This document shows, in pieces, positions 22,201 through 32,376 of a DNA stretch of 64,000 nt (positions within the stretch are counted from its first letter, which is position 1; every line of letters begins with the position of its first letter). The notes under the pieces were generated by a model, which saw only the letters and a list, made by a program, of their open reading frames with translations, searched no databases and was not told the DNA's origin. The DNA is taken from assembly GCA_002150815.3 (NCBI GenBank), contig NDFF03000092.1, positions 62,001 to 126,000 of the forward strand, in the 5' to 3' direction. Both the position numbers and the translations under genes were made by a program. This stretch comes from Grammothele lineata (taxonomy: Eukaryota > Basidiomycota > Agaricomycetes > Polyporales > Polyporaceae).

Positions 22201-23464
22201 CAAGACCATCTCATATTCACTATGCACCTATACGCAGTGGCCGCCCTACTTGGCATCACAGGCCCAGCCCGCACGCTCGTCAGAATCACCCTTGGATAGC
22301 AACCGGAGAAGACACGCCACACACCGAACCCGCAGGGCCTCGCTGCCCAAATCACCCAAGTACTGTGGCCGGCGTGCGCTCGAAAAATTGTGCGCGCGTC
22401 CTCAGGCGTCCCCCGAAGAGAACTCGCGAACTTGAGAACCCCCGGCCGGATGCGCATAACCACGAGGCGGCAGCCTGCTGCAGTGCTCCACCCCCCGCAT
22501 ACCCCCGCTCAGCCGCTCGCGGCGGGCCTTCGGAAGTCGGAAGGTGAAAAGGGGTGAATGGAGCGGATAGAGCGGCAGCGGGAGGGGTCCTCAGAGGACA
22601 GGAAGGGGAGAAACGGTCGCTGGGGGACGACCTCGACCCTGTCGACCCTGCTGGCTGGAAACTGCGAGCAGAAATGGGGCGCCGGGGACGCTGTGTCGGC
22701 GCGGTCGATGACTGGGGGCGGAGGGCGATACGCCCGGGTCGTGAGAGACGTCCCGCGGCCCTCGTTCCTTCTCCATCTTGTTCGGCGCGCGATGATGTCG
22801 GCCTGGGGTGCTGTCTGCGCCGATTTGGTATGTTCCTGTACCGAGAGCGAAAGGGCGTCATCATGAGGCCGACGTTTCGGAGCCCAGAAGGGAGCTGCGG
22901 GCCCCTTCTAGCGGTCGCACTCGACTTCGTACGAGGCCTCCTGAGCTGTCGTCTCGGCACTCGGATCCCGGATGAGGTCTGTCGGAGAGCACGAGGGACG
23001 TGTATGAATAGACGGTCGCACCAGGGAAGGGTACGCACTATCATGATTGAGATAGTGACGACGAGTCGGTGACGAGGGCCTGGACGAGCCCTATTTTGGA
23101 GTCGAGCATCACCTGCTGGGTTCTGTGAAGAGATTAGGGCACGACAACGGTCATGCGTTGTGCTGAATATACCGGCACTCGGTGAAGACTCGGGAAGCCC
23201 AGCCGAATGTGGAAGAGCCAATATCATAAGCGGGATCATGGACGGATACGATGTTACAAAGCAGGACGTAGAACAGGAACAAAACATACGACAATGCGAG
23301 ACATATCAGGATAGGTGTGCGTCGGCGGTAGATAGGGTGGAGATGACCGTCCGTAGATGCATGTAATTATCAGATGCGGAAAGGAATGCCCGTCGGGATA
23401 TCCTTTCTTTGCCTATTACACAACGGATCAGCGGCTGCATAAAGGTAAGGCCAATGAAGAACAC

Positions 23465-24343
23465 TTACAGTTCACGAACTATTCCAAGACGATATAGATA
23501 GGTCAATAGCTATAAGGGGTCCAGGTACGTTCGATGCTTACCCCTGATGACGAAGTTTGCGAGGACAGCGAAGAACAAGAATGCACTGATGGCGAGGGGC
23601 CCGAGAATTTGGTCTGAGAGAGTAGAATGTGAGAGGATGTGTGAGGTACCGCACATAGATACTACATACCAAAATGACCAGGGTCTCTACGACGGATCAT
23701 TGTGATACGGTGTTGGTAGACGGCGTATCCATACACCTGACGTCACGAAGGTTTATTCTCTGATCGCAAGTCGTGCATGAAGTTACGCGTACCAGGACAA
23801 CTACACTGAGCGCAGCATACGCGTATGCAAAATTGCGCGCGACTTGGTCCTTTGAAGCGTTGAACAACGCCAGAGCAAGGGTCCCGATCAAAACAGCAGT
23901 TTGGAGGTAGGCAATCCATGCTGAAAGTCATTAATGAGCATTACCATCTTTCCGATTGAAACCAACCAACACTCACTCCGCTCGTTCGCAAACCAGACCT
24001 TTCCTTCTACCTTGATCGGCGTCGCGATCTTCTTAGGGATACGAACTTGGGGCGGAAGGCTGTTGATCGCGTGGTAGTCGCGCACGGTGGGCATCTGCCC
24101 GTCCTCGTCCTCCTCCGCGTCTGGTACGTTGTCCGCACGCGTGTATCGGGGACGCCGCTGGAACGTCTTCTTCGGCAGCGACGCGAGCGCGGACGGGGAG
24201 AAGGGCGAGAGGATCTCGGACATGGCGTACCACGAACGACGGAGGACGCCCGAGTTGCGCCAGTTCTCGTCGCCGCCGTTGGACACCTCGCTGTCGGGAC
24301 GCAGGCGCGCCGTAGCAGTTTCCGTCGTAGTCGCAGTGGGCAT
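23465..24343 (-). CDS. VTC1: VTC1-type vacuolar transporter chaperone (DUF202 membrane protein), 5 exons, 215 aa
   Basis: Minus-strand exons 24343-23977, 23920-23793, 23736-23670, 23613-23542 and 23478-23465 (introns 56, 56, 56 and 63 bp, GT-AG); the frame closes with TAA. The signature KVWFANERTW (residues 115-124) and three hydrophobic segments (about 125-143, 150-170 and 190-208), with HRITMIRRRDPGHFDQ between the second and third, match the VTC/DUF202 membrane domain. VTC complexes make polyphosphate and move it into vacuoles. There is no SPX or catalytic tunnel domain, so this is the small VTC1-type subunit, with an N-terminal extension of about 90 residues compared with yeast Vtc1. The last exon codes only VREL and the stop; keeping intron 4 would instead give a ten-residue tail ending at 23510. 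It is divergent from SIS1. Confidence 0.88.
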
Positions 24344-24488
24344 CGTCGCGAGGGTTGAGCGGGTCTAACAGGAGGTGAATGGGGACGAAGAAAAAGCAAC
24401 GAGAACGCCGCAGGCAATAGCGAGGACGAGGGCCGGCCCGCATGCGGAACTCAGTATTGGACGCCACATGTGCCGTTTTCCCGCCACG

Positions 24489-24494
24489 CACGTG
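24489..24494. promoter_or_regulatory. CACGTG E-box upstream of VTC1
   Basis: A GCACGTGC palindrome centred 148 bp upstream of the VTC1 ATG. CACGTG is the core site of Pho4/NUC-1-type bHLH regulators that drive phosphate genes, including VTC genes, in yeast. That a homologue acts here is inference. Confidence 0.4.
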
Positions 24495-24587
24495 CGAAGA
24501 CCTGGCCTGGACCCGAGTCGCCGGGCCGGCGACGGCTTGACGGAGCCGGAATGCCGCCCTGATGTCACTGTGGCTGCGCGAGCGCCG

Positions 24588-24600
24588 TTCTAGGACGTTC
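24588..24600 (+). promoter_or_regulatory. Imperfect three-unit heat-shock-element-like site
   Basis: TTCTAGGACGTTC has the spacing of TTCnnGAAnnTTC with one change in the middle unit (GGA for GAA). It lies about 195 bp before the SIS1 ATG. Confidence 0.35.
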
Positions 24601-24637
24601 TGGCAATGGCTCGCGCTGCCGACGGTGAGTTGGCGAC

Positions 24638-24645
24638 TTCGAGAA
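24638..24645 (+). promoter_or_regulatory. Heat-shock-element dyad TTCGAGAA
   Basis: A perfect TTCnnGAA dyad 148 bp before the SIS1 ATG. Type II DnaJ genes are standard heat-shock-factor targets in fungi; the site matches this, but a dyad alone is short and could arise by chance. Confidence 0.45.
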
Positions 24646-24792
24646 TGGGGCGCGCGAGCATTAATACTGTACGGCGAGCATCCCGCGCACGCCCTCGACT
24701 CATTCTATCACCATCGACTTCGTAGCTCGCACTTCTTTCACTGTTTCTCTTCTTTACTTCCCCCCTTTCTTCGATACGCCCCACACATAATC

Positions 24793-26224
24793 ATGGGTAC
24801 CGACTACTACAAGCTCCTCGGCATCTCGAAAGATGCCAGCGAGGATGACATTAAGAAGGCGTACAAGAAGATGGTAAGTGTGTAGTCGAATGCTTGAAAA
24901 CTTGCGACAGATTACTGACACCGCTTACCGTGAGTAGGCCTTGAAGTGGCATCCAGACCGTAATGCTGGTTCAGAAGAAGCCTCCAAAAAGTTTAAGGAG
25001 GTGAGTTTTCCTACGTTGCATCCCAGAATCCAAGCGAAGATGAGAGATGGAAGTGCACTGGGGTTCACGACCGTCCCTGTGTGCCACCAATTCTTTCTCT
25101 TCGCCATCATTCTCGGACGTTTGCTGCTGTTGGATGTAGTGCTGATCTCGTTTCGTAGATATCCGAAGCATTTGAGGTCCTCAGTGACAAGCAAAAGCGC
25201 GGCATCTACGACCAGTTTGGCGAAGAGGGTCTCAAAGGCGGAGGTGTACCACCACAAGGAGCCGGCGGTCCCAGCGGCTTCTCTAGCTTTGGTGGTTTCC
25301 CCGGCGGCGGCTCAACGTTCACTTTCAACACAGGGCCCGGTGGAGGGTTCGGTGGTGGTGGACGGGGTGGGTTTTCGCCAACGGACCCTAACAAGATCTT
25401 TGAGTGAGTGCCTTCATACGTTGTGACGTCATTAGTCGTGTGCTAACATCTTACATAGACAGATCTTTGGTATGGGACTTGGTGGGATGGGCGGGATGGG
25501 CGGGATGGGCGGATTCGGAGGCTTCGCGAACGGTGGCGGTCGAAGTCGCATGAACATGTTCAACGATGACGATGACGACATGTCCGGCGGATCGTTCTTC
25601 TCGGGAGGGATGCCAGGCGGTATGCCTCGCTCAGCAGGGGGTCGCGCACCTCCCCGGTCGACAACCTCTCCAGCCTCGTCACAGTCATCTGACATCACGA
25701 AACCGCTCAAGGTGTCGTTGGAAGACCTATATCAAGGCACGACGAAACACCTGAAGGTCGGCCGGCGACTACTGAATGGTGGGCAGGAGGACAAGGTGCT
25801 CGAGGTCAAGATTCTCCCCGGCTGGAAGAGCGGGACGAAGATCCGTTTCGCCGGCATGGGTAACGAGCAGCCGAGTGGAGAATCGCAAGCCCTCGTCTTC
25901 GTCGTCGAGGAGAAGCCGCACGATCGCTTCGTACGCGACGGCAACGACCTCGTCACAACCGTCAAGGTGCCCCTTGTGGACGCACTCACCGGCTCTGCGT
26001 CGAAACAAATGGTCGAGCAGCTTGATGGGCGGAAGATACAGGTGGCGCCGCCTGCAGGGATCATCAAGCCCGGGCAGACGACGACGATCCCAGGCGAGGG
26101 CATGCCCATACGGAAGGCGGACTCGGTGAAGCCTAAGGGCGACATGATCGTCAAATGGGAGGTCGTGTTCCCTGACCGGCTCACGCCCGCGCAGAAGGAG
26201 GGTATACGGAAGGTGTTGGGTTGA
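24793..26224 (+). CDS. SIS1: Class B (type II) DnaJ/Hsp40 co-chaperone, SIS1/DNAJB1-like, 4 exons, 384 aa
   Basis: Exons 24793-24873, 24938-25000, 25159-25403 and 25459-26224 (introns 64, 158 and 55 bp, GT-AG); the frame closes with TGA. The J domain opens at DYYKLLGI, with the catalytic HPD at residues 32-34 and [11 protein letters not shown] at its end. A long Gly/Phe region follows (about 75-165, with repeated GGMG units and GGGFGGGG), then Met/Ser-rich sequence, then the two-lobed C-terminal substrate-binding domain from about residue 211 ([13 protein letters not shown]) to the end ([19 protein letters not shown]). No zinc-finger domain, hence class B. It stimulates Hsp70 ATPase in cytosol and nucleus. 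The start is the first ATG before the J domain. Upstream heat-shock-element-like sites fit stress induction. Confidence 0.95.
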
Positions 26225-26822
26225 GTGTTGGGCTGAAGACGTTTGGACTGATTGCATGCATCATCATTATTCGCGTAGTTTGTATGATCACACGCACTTG
26301 CTATCGCACCTTGTACTCTGTAATTCATAGGATAGATTTTATACCCGCTTCATCCACATCGTTCGGTTCAGAGCTGAGATCTGAGACGTCACACCTACAA
26401 TGAAGAGACTCAGCCGTAAGATCACTTCGACAAGATCAAGAAAATGGACTCTTACTGCTATCAGTGGGTCATACCATCGAGTAATGCTGACTACGTCTTG
26501 TATACGGGGATAGTTACTCGGTTCAGCTGCGGTTCGTTCAGAACATTTGGGCACTCAATGATGCGGGACCTGGGCAGCATATGGAGGAGGCTTGTGCCGT
26601 TGGAGCAAACGCACGTGCCAGGGCCAGGCGTAAGGGGGTTGAGGGCGACGGCTTTGGATCCTAACAGGGACAAATAAGGCGGCGCGGGCGGTGGCTTGGG
26701 GCCTTGGGCGGAGAGACTGCTCCAGGTGCTCCATCGCGCTCAGGCTTCTTCCCATTGCTCACGACTCCTCACGACCTCTCTGCTTCATGTCTAATCTGTC
26801 TATGCTCCTCTAAACATCGTCT
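26225..26822. other. Intergenic region between SIS1 and the kelch gene
   Basis: About 600 bp holding the SIS1 3' end (AT-richer, 26225-26420) and the kelch-gene promoter. No TATA box or ORF of interest seen. The stretch before 26823 is rich in CT runs. Confidence 0.5.
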
Positions 26823-29800
26823 ATGCATCGTCTATTCTCCTCCCTACTCGTCCTCTCGCTCGTGGACGACTATGTCTGGGCCGCGAACTACACCGCGCTA
26901 CCCAGGTGAGTAAATGCCCTCGGTCTTCCGCTGTGTTCGAGCCCCGGCTGCGCCATTTCGCGAGGTGCGAGTAAAGTGATATGGATTTCATTATCGCTTG
27001 CTCCGAGTTCACTCCCCAATAAAGTTCCAAGTTGGAGAGGTCCTTGAGAAAAGACCAATCACTGCGGCTTTCCATACGGGACAAGCCATCTATTCTGTGG
27101 TTGATGTGCCGAGGATCTGTGTCATGGCTCCACGGGACTGCTAGGCGATACCACGATGCCAGTCGTGGTCTCGCTCAGCATTCTGTCGTCTGCAGCCTGT
27201 TGCTTGCTCTTGGAGTAAAGACGGGGTGTAGGGCGTGCTCCGGCTAGATCACGGTCTATCCGGGCTCGGCCGGTGACGTACTCGTGATGATGAGTGCGCG
27301 AAGATATGTGGCGGCGATCTCGGGTGGGGTGGTTCTCCGCTCATCGGGCTCTCGTACTCCTCTCAAGTCAGAGGAGACGGCGACGCGACATAATTTATAG
27401 ATGTGCGAATATTCTTCGGACTGTCTGTTGAGAATGTGAGAAGCTATGTTCTCGGGTGTACGCTCGTAACCACTCCCGGCTCAGGCTATCGAAAAACGAG
27501 TAATGGGAGGACTTAAATCTCCGGAGATGGCGATTGTCCTTGGGCTCGCGCATTTTTGGACGTCCAGCATTTACTGACGCTCTCGTAGATGGGGTCAAGC
27601 CACAGCGTTGATCAAAGACACCCTGCTCGTTCATGGCGGTCGCACAGAAGAATTCAACCAGTTTGCATATAGCTCAGCACCAGTCAACAACGACATTCTC
27701 TTGCTCCCCCTCGACTCGACTTTCAATCTTTCCTCTCCCCCCTGGCAGCTGGTCTCATCATCCGACGGGCCTGAGGTCGCTTGGCACACCATCACCCCCT
27801 TTGATACCTCGCACCTCCTGCTCTTCGGCGGAGATGCTGGCCCTAATAGCAACATCTCTGCACCTTCGGAAGCGGACTCTGCAGCTCTTCTTGACGTATC
27901 CGATAGTTCACAGCCAAATTGGGACATAGAGGCAACATCGTGGGCCAGCGAGCCTGTTCGCCGCATATACCACACCGCTTGCGAGAACGGAGGAAAAGTA
28001 TTCTTGGTCGGCGGAGAGAAGAACGATGGTTCTGGCAGTGCGTTTTCGGACCATTACGTCTTCGACCCTCAAGGCCCATCGTTCGCACAATTGCCGTCAA
28101 GTAACAGTCCCCCTGACCTATACGGACACGCTGCGGCCATGCTATCGGATGGACGGATGATTGTGTTCGGGGGTTTCTCTCCGTCTGAGAATACCCTTCT
28201 GCCCTTTTCCACCGTCTGGTCTCTCGATACCACGCAGTCCGACTTCTCCTGGTCCACAGTTCAAGTCTCGACCACCAATCTGCCCACTCCTCGGCGCGGC
28301 TTCGCTGCCGTTGTGCTCAATGATGACAGGGTTGTCATACAAGGTGGCGCCTCGGAGGATATGCAAACCGTGTACAGCGATGGCTGGGTTCTCGACACCT
28401 CGCAGACTCCGATGACATGGACCGCGGTGGAGGCTCTGTCGCAGGTCGGCCAGCGGCGAGACCATTTCGCCGTGGCAGTTGGCTCGGAAGTACTCTTTGG
28501 TTTCGGTACGTTTAGGGTTCACGGTCTTCCATTGCATAGATGTTTGACGGGACCTTTGTGCCACCCTCCTTGCGGACCCTGGGCTGTCCAACCCTGTAGG
28601 CTACGGCCTGTCCGGACCCGCGAACACCACCCTGGTGCTCTTCGATATCTCTGCGGGCTCCTTCCTCACGTCATACATCCCCCCTACCGCCGTCACCAGC
28701 CCGACCACGACAACGCTGGCCGCTCCCTCGGGCACGTATACTAACACGGGCCACGGGCAAGGAACTTCGGCTACGAACAGTGACGGTTCCTCTCCCACTT
28801 CTAGTGGAGACCCTAACGGCAATGGAAACGGTGACGGGAACGGAAACGGAAACGGCGGCGGTGGGGACGATCCGAAGGGCTCGTCGAGTAAGCACAACGC
28901 TACTGTCGTCGCCATCGGGGTCGTCCTAGGAGTCCTCGGCCTCGTCGCAGGGGGTGCGGCAGCGTACTACCTCAGCCGTAGGCGCCGCTCTTCTCCCGAC
29001 CGCTTCCATCTCCTCGGCGGATCGGACGAGGACGACAGCCCACACCTAGGACCCGTTATTCCTGTCGCGGGCGCGGTGGGCACCAGACAGCACGGCGCAC
29101 CTGTCGCACAAACTGTACGGCAGAAGCTCGCCGGGTTCGTCCCGGGGGTTCCCGGGCGCACCGCCGCCCACACGTCTGGCCGCCGCGACATGCTCGCCGA
29201 CGAGGACACACGCGTGTTCGAGGACGGGTGGTACGATCTCCGCCGCGACGGCAGCGTGAGCTCTTGGGGCACCATGGCTCAGCACCGGGCGACGCTCGGA
29301 AATATGGTCCAGGGCTCGCTTGTGTCGCTCAAGAACGTCGGCGGCGCAGTCCTCGCGTACGCAGCGGGGAGCAGGAGGGGAAGGGAAGAGCCAAGTGGCG
29401 CATCCACTGCGACGTACTACGATGAGAAGGCGGCCTATGACGAGAAGGGCGAGAAGAGCGCATTCATCGCGCTGCCTGGACTACACCGGGCCGCATCTCG
29501 GCCTAAAGGCGGGAGGCAAGGTTCGTACGCTTCGCAGTGGACGTACTACGAGGATCCCTTCGCAGACTACGACGTCGAGTCGTTCAAGATGCCCGAGGAG
29601 CACGGCTATGATCCCGATGCCGTCGAGATCTCCGGTGCGCCCCTGCTCAACGACCCGCCGCCCAAGTCGCACATGTACAGCCGCGTCGCCCCTGCCAGTG
29701 TCGACGTCACCCGTCTCACGCCTCTCTCGGAAAACCCCTCGTTTGGGACGTTGTCCGACCCGACGACGACAAGCTCAGACACATCGCACAGCTCGCCCTT

Positions 29801-30614
29801 CTTCCTGGCATCCTCCGCCGACAATTCGCGCAGTTCTCATGAGACTATGTCTCGATCTCCTCGTCGGCCGTCGTCGATCCTTGATGCGAACCCGCCCATA
29901 ACTTCTCAGATGCGTCGTTCAGACAGCTGGTGGTCGCGCTTCACGAAAACGCCTCTGCTCGAACGCGCGCGTGCGTCGGAGAGCTCGCGCAAGTCCGAGT
30001 TCGAGTTCCGTGACCCTCAGCCACCACCGCGCCTCGTGCCGATCAAGGAGTCGTCCCAGTCCCAGTCGCCCGAGGATCCGCCCTCTAGACACGGGAGCCG
30101 CAGCGACCCACTGTATGTGAGCGCGCACCATGGCCGATCTGCAACGTCTCTCCAGACAGCGCGCACGGCGGACACGGCGGAGATCGAGCACATGGGCAGG
30201 ACGATGGACATCATTCAGGGCACCGTTTCCTCGCACACCTCTCACGCGAGCTCGAGCAGCGGCGACTCCTCGTCGACGGTGTCGAGCTTCGGGGTACGTC
30301 CCGGACCACTTTCAATAAGCGTCCCGTCAGGCACCGATAGCAACACCGACGAGAGCACGATGCACTCGTTCGTGCAGTCCCCGAGCGCTATCTCGCCCGT
30401 GTCTCTGCCCAGGCCGCCGGCCCCTCCTCGCCGGCTGACGGCGGGAGGAACCGTGGCGGCGCGCGTAGAGGCGTTCGAGCAGCACGCGCGAGTGTCGCCC
30501 CCGCCCCCGCCGGCCGCGAGGAAGTCGGGGCGGGGAAGCGTGTACGGGCTCGTACCGAAGCCGTCTCTGTTCGTCGCGAACCCCGACCGGCGCACGTCGA
30601 GTGGGGACTCGTGA
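26823..30614 (+). CDS. Kelch-repeat/beta-propeller single-pass membrane protein, 3 exons, 1004 aa
   Basis: Exons 26823-26905, 27589-28505 and 28600-30614; introns are 683 and 94 bp (GT-AG) and the frame closes with TGA. Exon 1 encodes a signal peptide (MHRLFSSLLVLSLV..., likely cut near residue 21). Exons 2-3 carry about six kelch-type blades (motifs such as DTLLVHGGRT, HLLLFGGDAG, KVFLVGGEKN, RMIVFGGFSP, RVVIQGGASE) to about residue 350. A Ser/Thr-rich then Gly/Asn-rich linker leads to one membrane helix at about 436-457, followed by Arg residues and a cytoplasmic tail of about 545 residues rich in Ser/Pro. The layout suggests an extracellular sensor or cell-wall-contact protein with a large tail; partner and pathway are unknown. 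The tail shows no kinase or other domain I recognise. Confidence 0.87.
26906..27588 (+). other. Unusually long first intron (683 bp) of the kelch gene
   Basis: GTGAGT...CTCGTAG; removing it joins ALPR and WGQATALIKDT into a typical kelch blade in phase, so no exon is missing. It is several times longer than most introns here and contains a perfect 7 bp hairpin (27150-27169). No inserted element was recognised. Confidence 0.7.
27150..27169 (+). repeat. 7 bp hairpin in kelch-gene intron 1
   Basis: ACCACGA (27150-27156) pairs exactly with TCGTGGT (27163-27169) around a 6 nt loop. Confidence 0.7.
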
Positions 30615-31472
30615 TCGACGCTTCGATTCCTGTCTTTTTCCCTGGGCTCTCTGTCTGCATGCGGCCTGTCGCACGTCGGGTCTCTACTACCTCACCCGCT
30701 CACTCGTGCACCACCGGGTGTATTCCTCAATCCCCATTCTACACATCACTCCCGACTCTGCGACACCCCTCTACATCCTCCTCACCCTGTATTCTGTATC
30801 ATGGACTTCTATCCCGGTTGGGCCCGGTTGTTGACTAAGGCTCCCTTGTTGCATGCTTATTGATAGAACTGTCTTGCTGCTGACTTACCACCTAGGTATT
30901 ATATGGACGATGCTCACTCGCCGATGTTTAATCCGTCATTTACGTCGCCTCCCTCCCCCCTCCCCATCCTCCCATCCCGGCCTCCCCCTGTTCTTTGTTG
31001 TGCTATTCCCGGCGCATTCGGCGTCTCATTCACGACCTATCACGACCTTCTGCTCTTCTCTTTCTCTTCCTCCAGAGATCGGCCCCTCTTCCTTTGTCTC
31101 TTCCTTTGTTCTCCGCACGCGGACCCTTCGCGCTCACGACCCCTCACGACGACGTCCCCCCTTCGTCCGCACCGTACGCATACACGTGTCTGTCGTGTGC
31201 TATGTGTATCGTACCGACGATGGTCTGTATCCTTTGTTCCTCTCGGGCCTTGCGCCGCAATGTACGATTGTCTCAATAGTCGTACCGCATCTCGTCTTGG
31301 ACCTTCTCACCCGCATCGCCCTCCGCAAGCACCGCGCGCCCTGCACGAGCCCCAGAGCCTCTGCCGCATGTTTTCGCTGCATCTGCGATCTCGCGGAACG
31401 CCGCTGAGTTTGAGCGCAGCGCCGTGCTTCAGAATGATTAATCTTAATAATACTCGCACATTCCCGCACGCA

Positions 31473-31605
31473 CGCACGCACGCCGGGGCCGACGGCCTTG
31501 CGCGATCGTCCAGCTTGTGGAGCGTGGGGCTTACAGCGTGTCTCTCAGCGGTTGCGCGAGCGCGAGCGTGAGGTGGGACATAACCGCGCACGCACGCCGG
31601 GGCCG
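31473..31605. repeat. 19 bp direct repeat, two copies 114 bp apart
   Basis: The same 19 bases (CGCACGCACGCCGGGGCCG) occur at 31473-31491 and 31587-31605. The first copy is preceded by further CGCA units. Confidence 0.8.
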
Positions 31606-31622
31606 CGTGGGGAGCAGTACGC

Positions 31623-31657
31623 GCGTTGGGCGTTGGGCGTTGGGCGTTGGGCGCTGG
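31623..31657 (+). repeat. GCGTTGG heptamer array with G-quadruplex-type spacing
   Basis: Four perfect GCGTTGG units and a fifth with one change. The result is five GGG runs (31628, 31635, 31642, 31649 and 31656) each separated by exactly four bases, a regular G3N4 pattern. Confidence 0.85.
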
Positions 31658-32310
31658 GAGGAGAGCGAGGAGCTCCGAGGAGCTAGTAGGAGCAGGAGGG
31701 CGGCGCGCGGTTATGTTTGTCTTCTGGGCCCCCGAATGTTTTTGGTGTTCCAAGTCCGAAGTTGGTTCGGACTCCCTGCTCGGAGACGCGCGAGCACTTA
31801 TGTATAGTTACTTATTACATTCATCCAGGTTTAGTCGCAGTGTATTGCATTGTCCGTCATCGAGGCCTCGCCTTTCGGTCTCGACCTGTCGGAGGTAACC
31901 AGAACTCAACGGTGTCCAACGTTAACTCTGCAGACAAATGCGCGCGGTGCGGTCGTTGCCAGTTGGCAACCTCAGAACCCCTGCCTCCTCCGAATCGAGC
32001 AGGACACCGCGCTGCACGCGCACGCGCACAGGTACGCACATACATATTGCGAGCCTGACACCTTGACAGACGCGAGATCCGATCCAGCACCGCGCGCCCA
32101 CCCACGCGCCCTATGCCAATGTAGCCCTGCGCGAGGCTAGAGAGGCCAGGGCTGCCCCCGAGCGCTCGAGGCTGCTATTCCACGGAAGGGCCGCTCAGCC
32201 CTTGGTGCCAGCCTGAGTACATGTTGATCTCTATTACGGCCCAGTGAGCGCGCGATGGGGCTTCCCCGCCCCCGTCTGTCCTGTCCAACGACCCGGGATC
32301 GTTCGAATGC

Positions 32311-32330
32311 TATCATATCATATCATATCA
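32311..32330. repeat. TATCA pentamer run, four copies
   Basis: Four perfect units, AT-rich within GC-rich DNA. Confidence 0.8.
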
Positions 32331-32352
32331 GGGCTCTGGGGGCCTGCGGCAC

Positions 32353-32376
32353 CATACATACATATGTATATGTATG
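32353..32376. repeat. AT-rich inverted repeat
   Basis: CATACATA (32353-32360) and TATGTATG (32369-32376) are exact reverse complements with an 8 nt spacer that is itself alternating purine-pyrimidine. It follows the TATCA run by 22 bp. Confidence 0.7.

Larger units (their letters stand above)
14801..23464. other. Long gene-poor region (8.7 kb) between the 148-aa gene and VTC1
   Basis: No supported gene. Up to about 20.5 kb the DNA is very GC- and CpG-rich with long chance frames and simple repeats. From about 20.6 to 23.4 kb the composition is closer to even, and 21378-22165 has no open frame of 60 codons on either strand. No transposase, reverse transcriptase or terminal repeats were recognised. 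The VTC1 3' end lies at the right edge. Confidence 0.5.
24344..24792. promoter_or_regulatory. Shared divergent promoter of VTC1 and SIS1
   Basis: 449 bp between start codons. It carries a CACGTG box nearer VTC1 and heat-shock-element-like sites nearer SIS1 (listed separately). A pyrimidine-rich tract at about 24735-24775 precedes the SIS1 ATG. No canonical TATA box was seen. Co-regulation is possible but inferred. Confidence 0.55.

Noticed and set aside
22352..23287. 311-codon minus-strand frame and overlapping 172-codon plus-strand frame (22554-23072)
   Set aside because: Both look like chance frames; neither shows a domain or splice structure, and they overlap each other.
24688..24700. TATA-like ATTAATACT upstream of SIS1
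   Set aside because: Searched for as a core promoter element in this stretch (the motif lies near 24660), but it does not match the TATA consensus.
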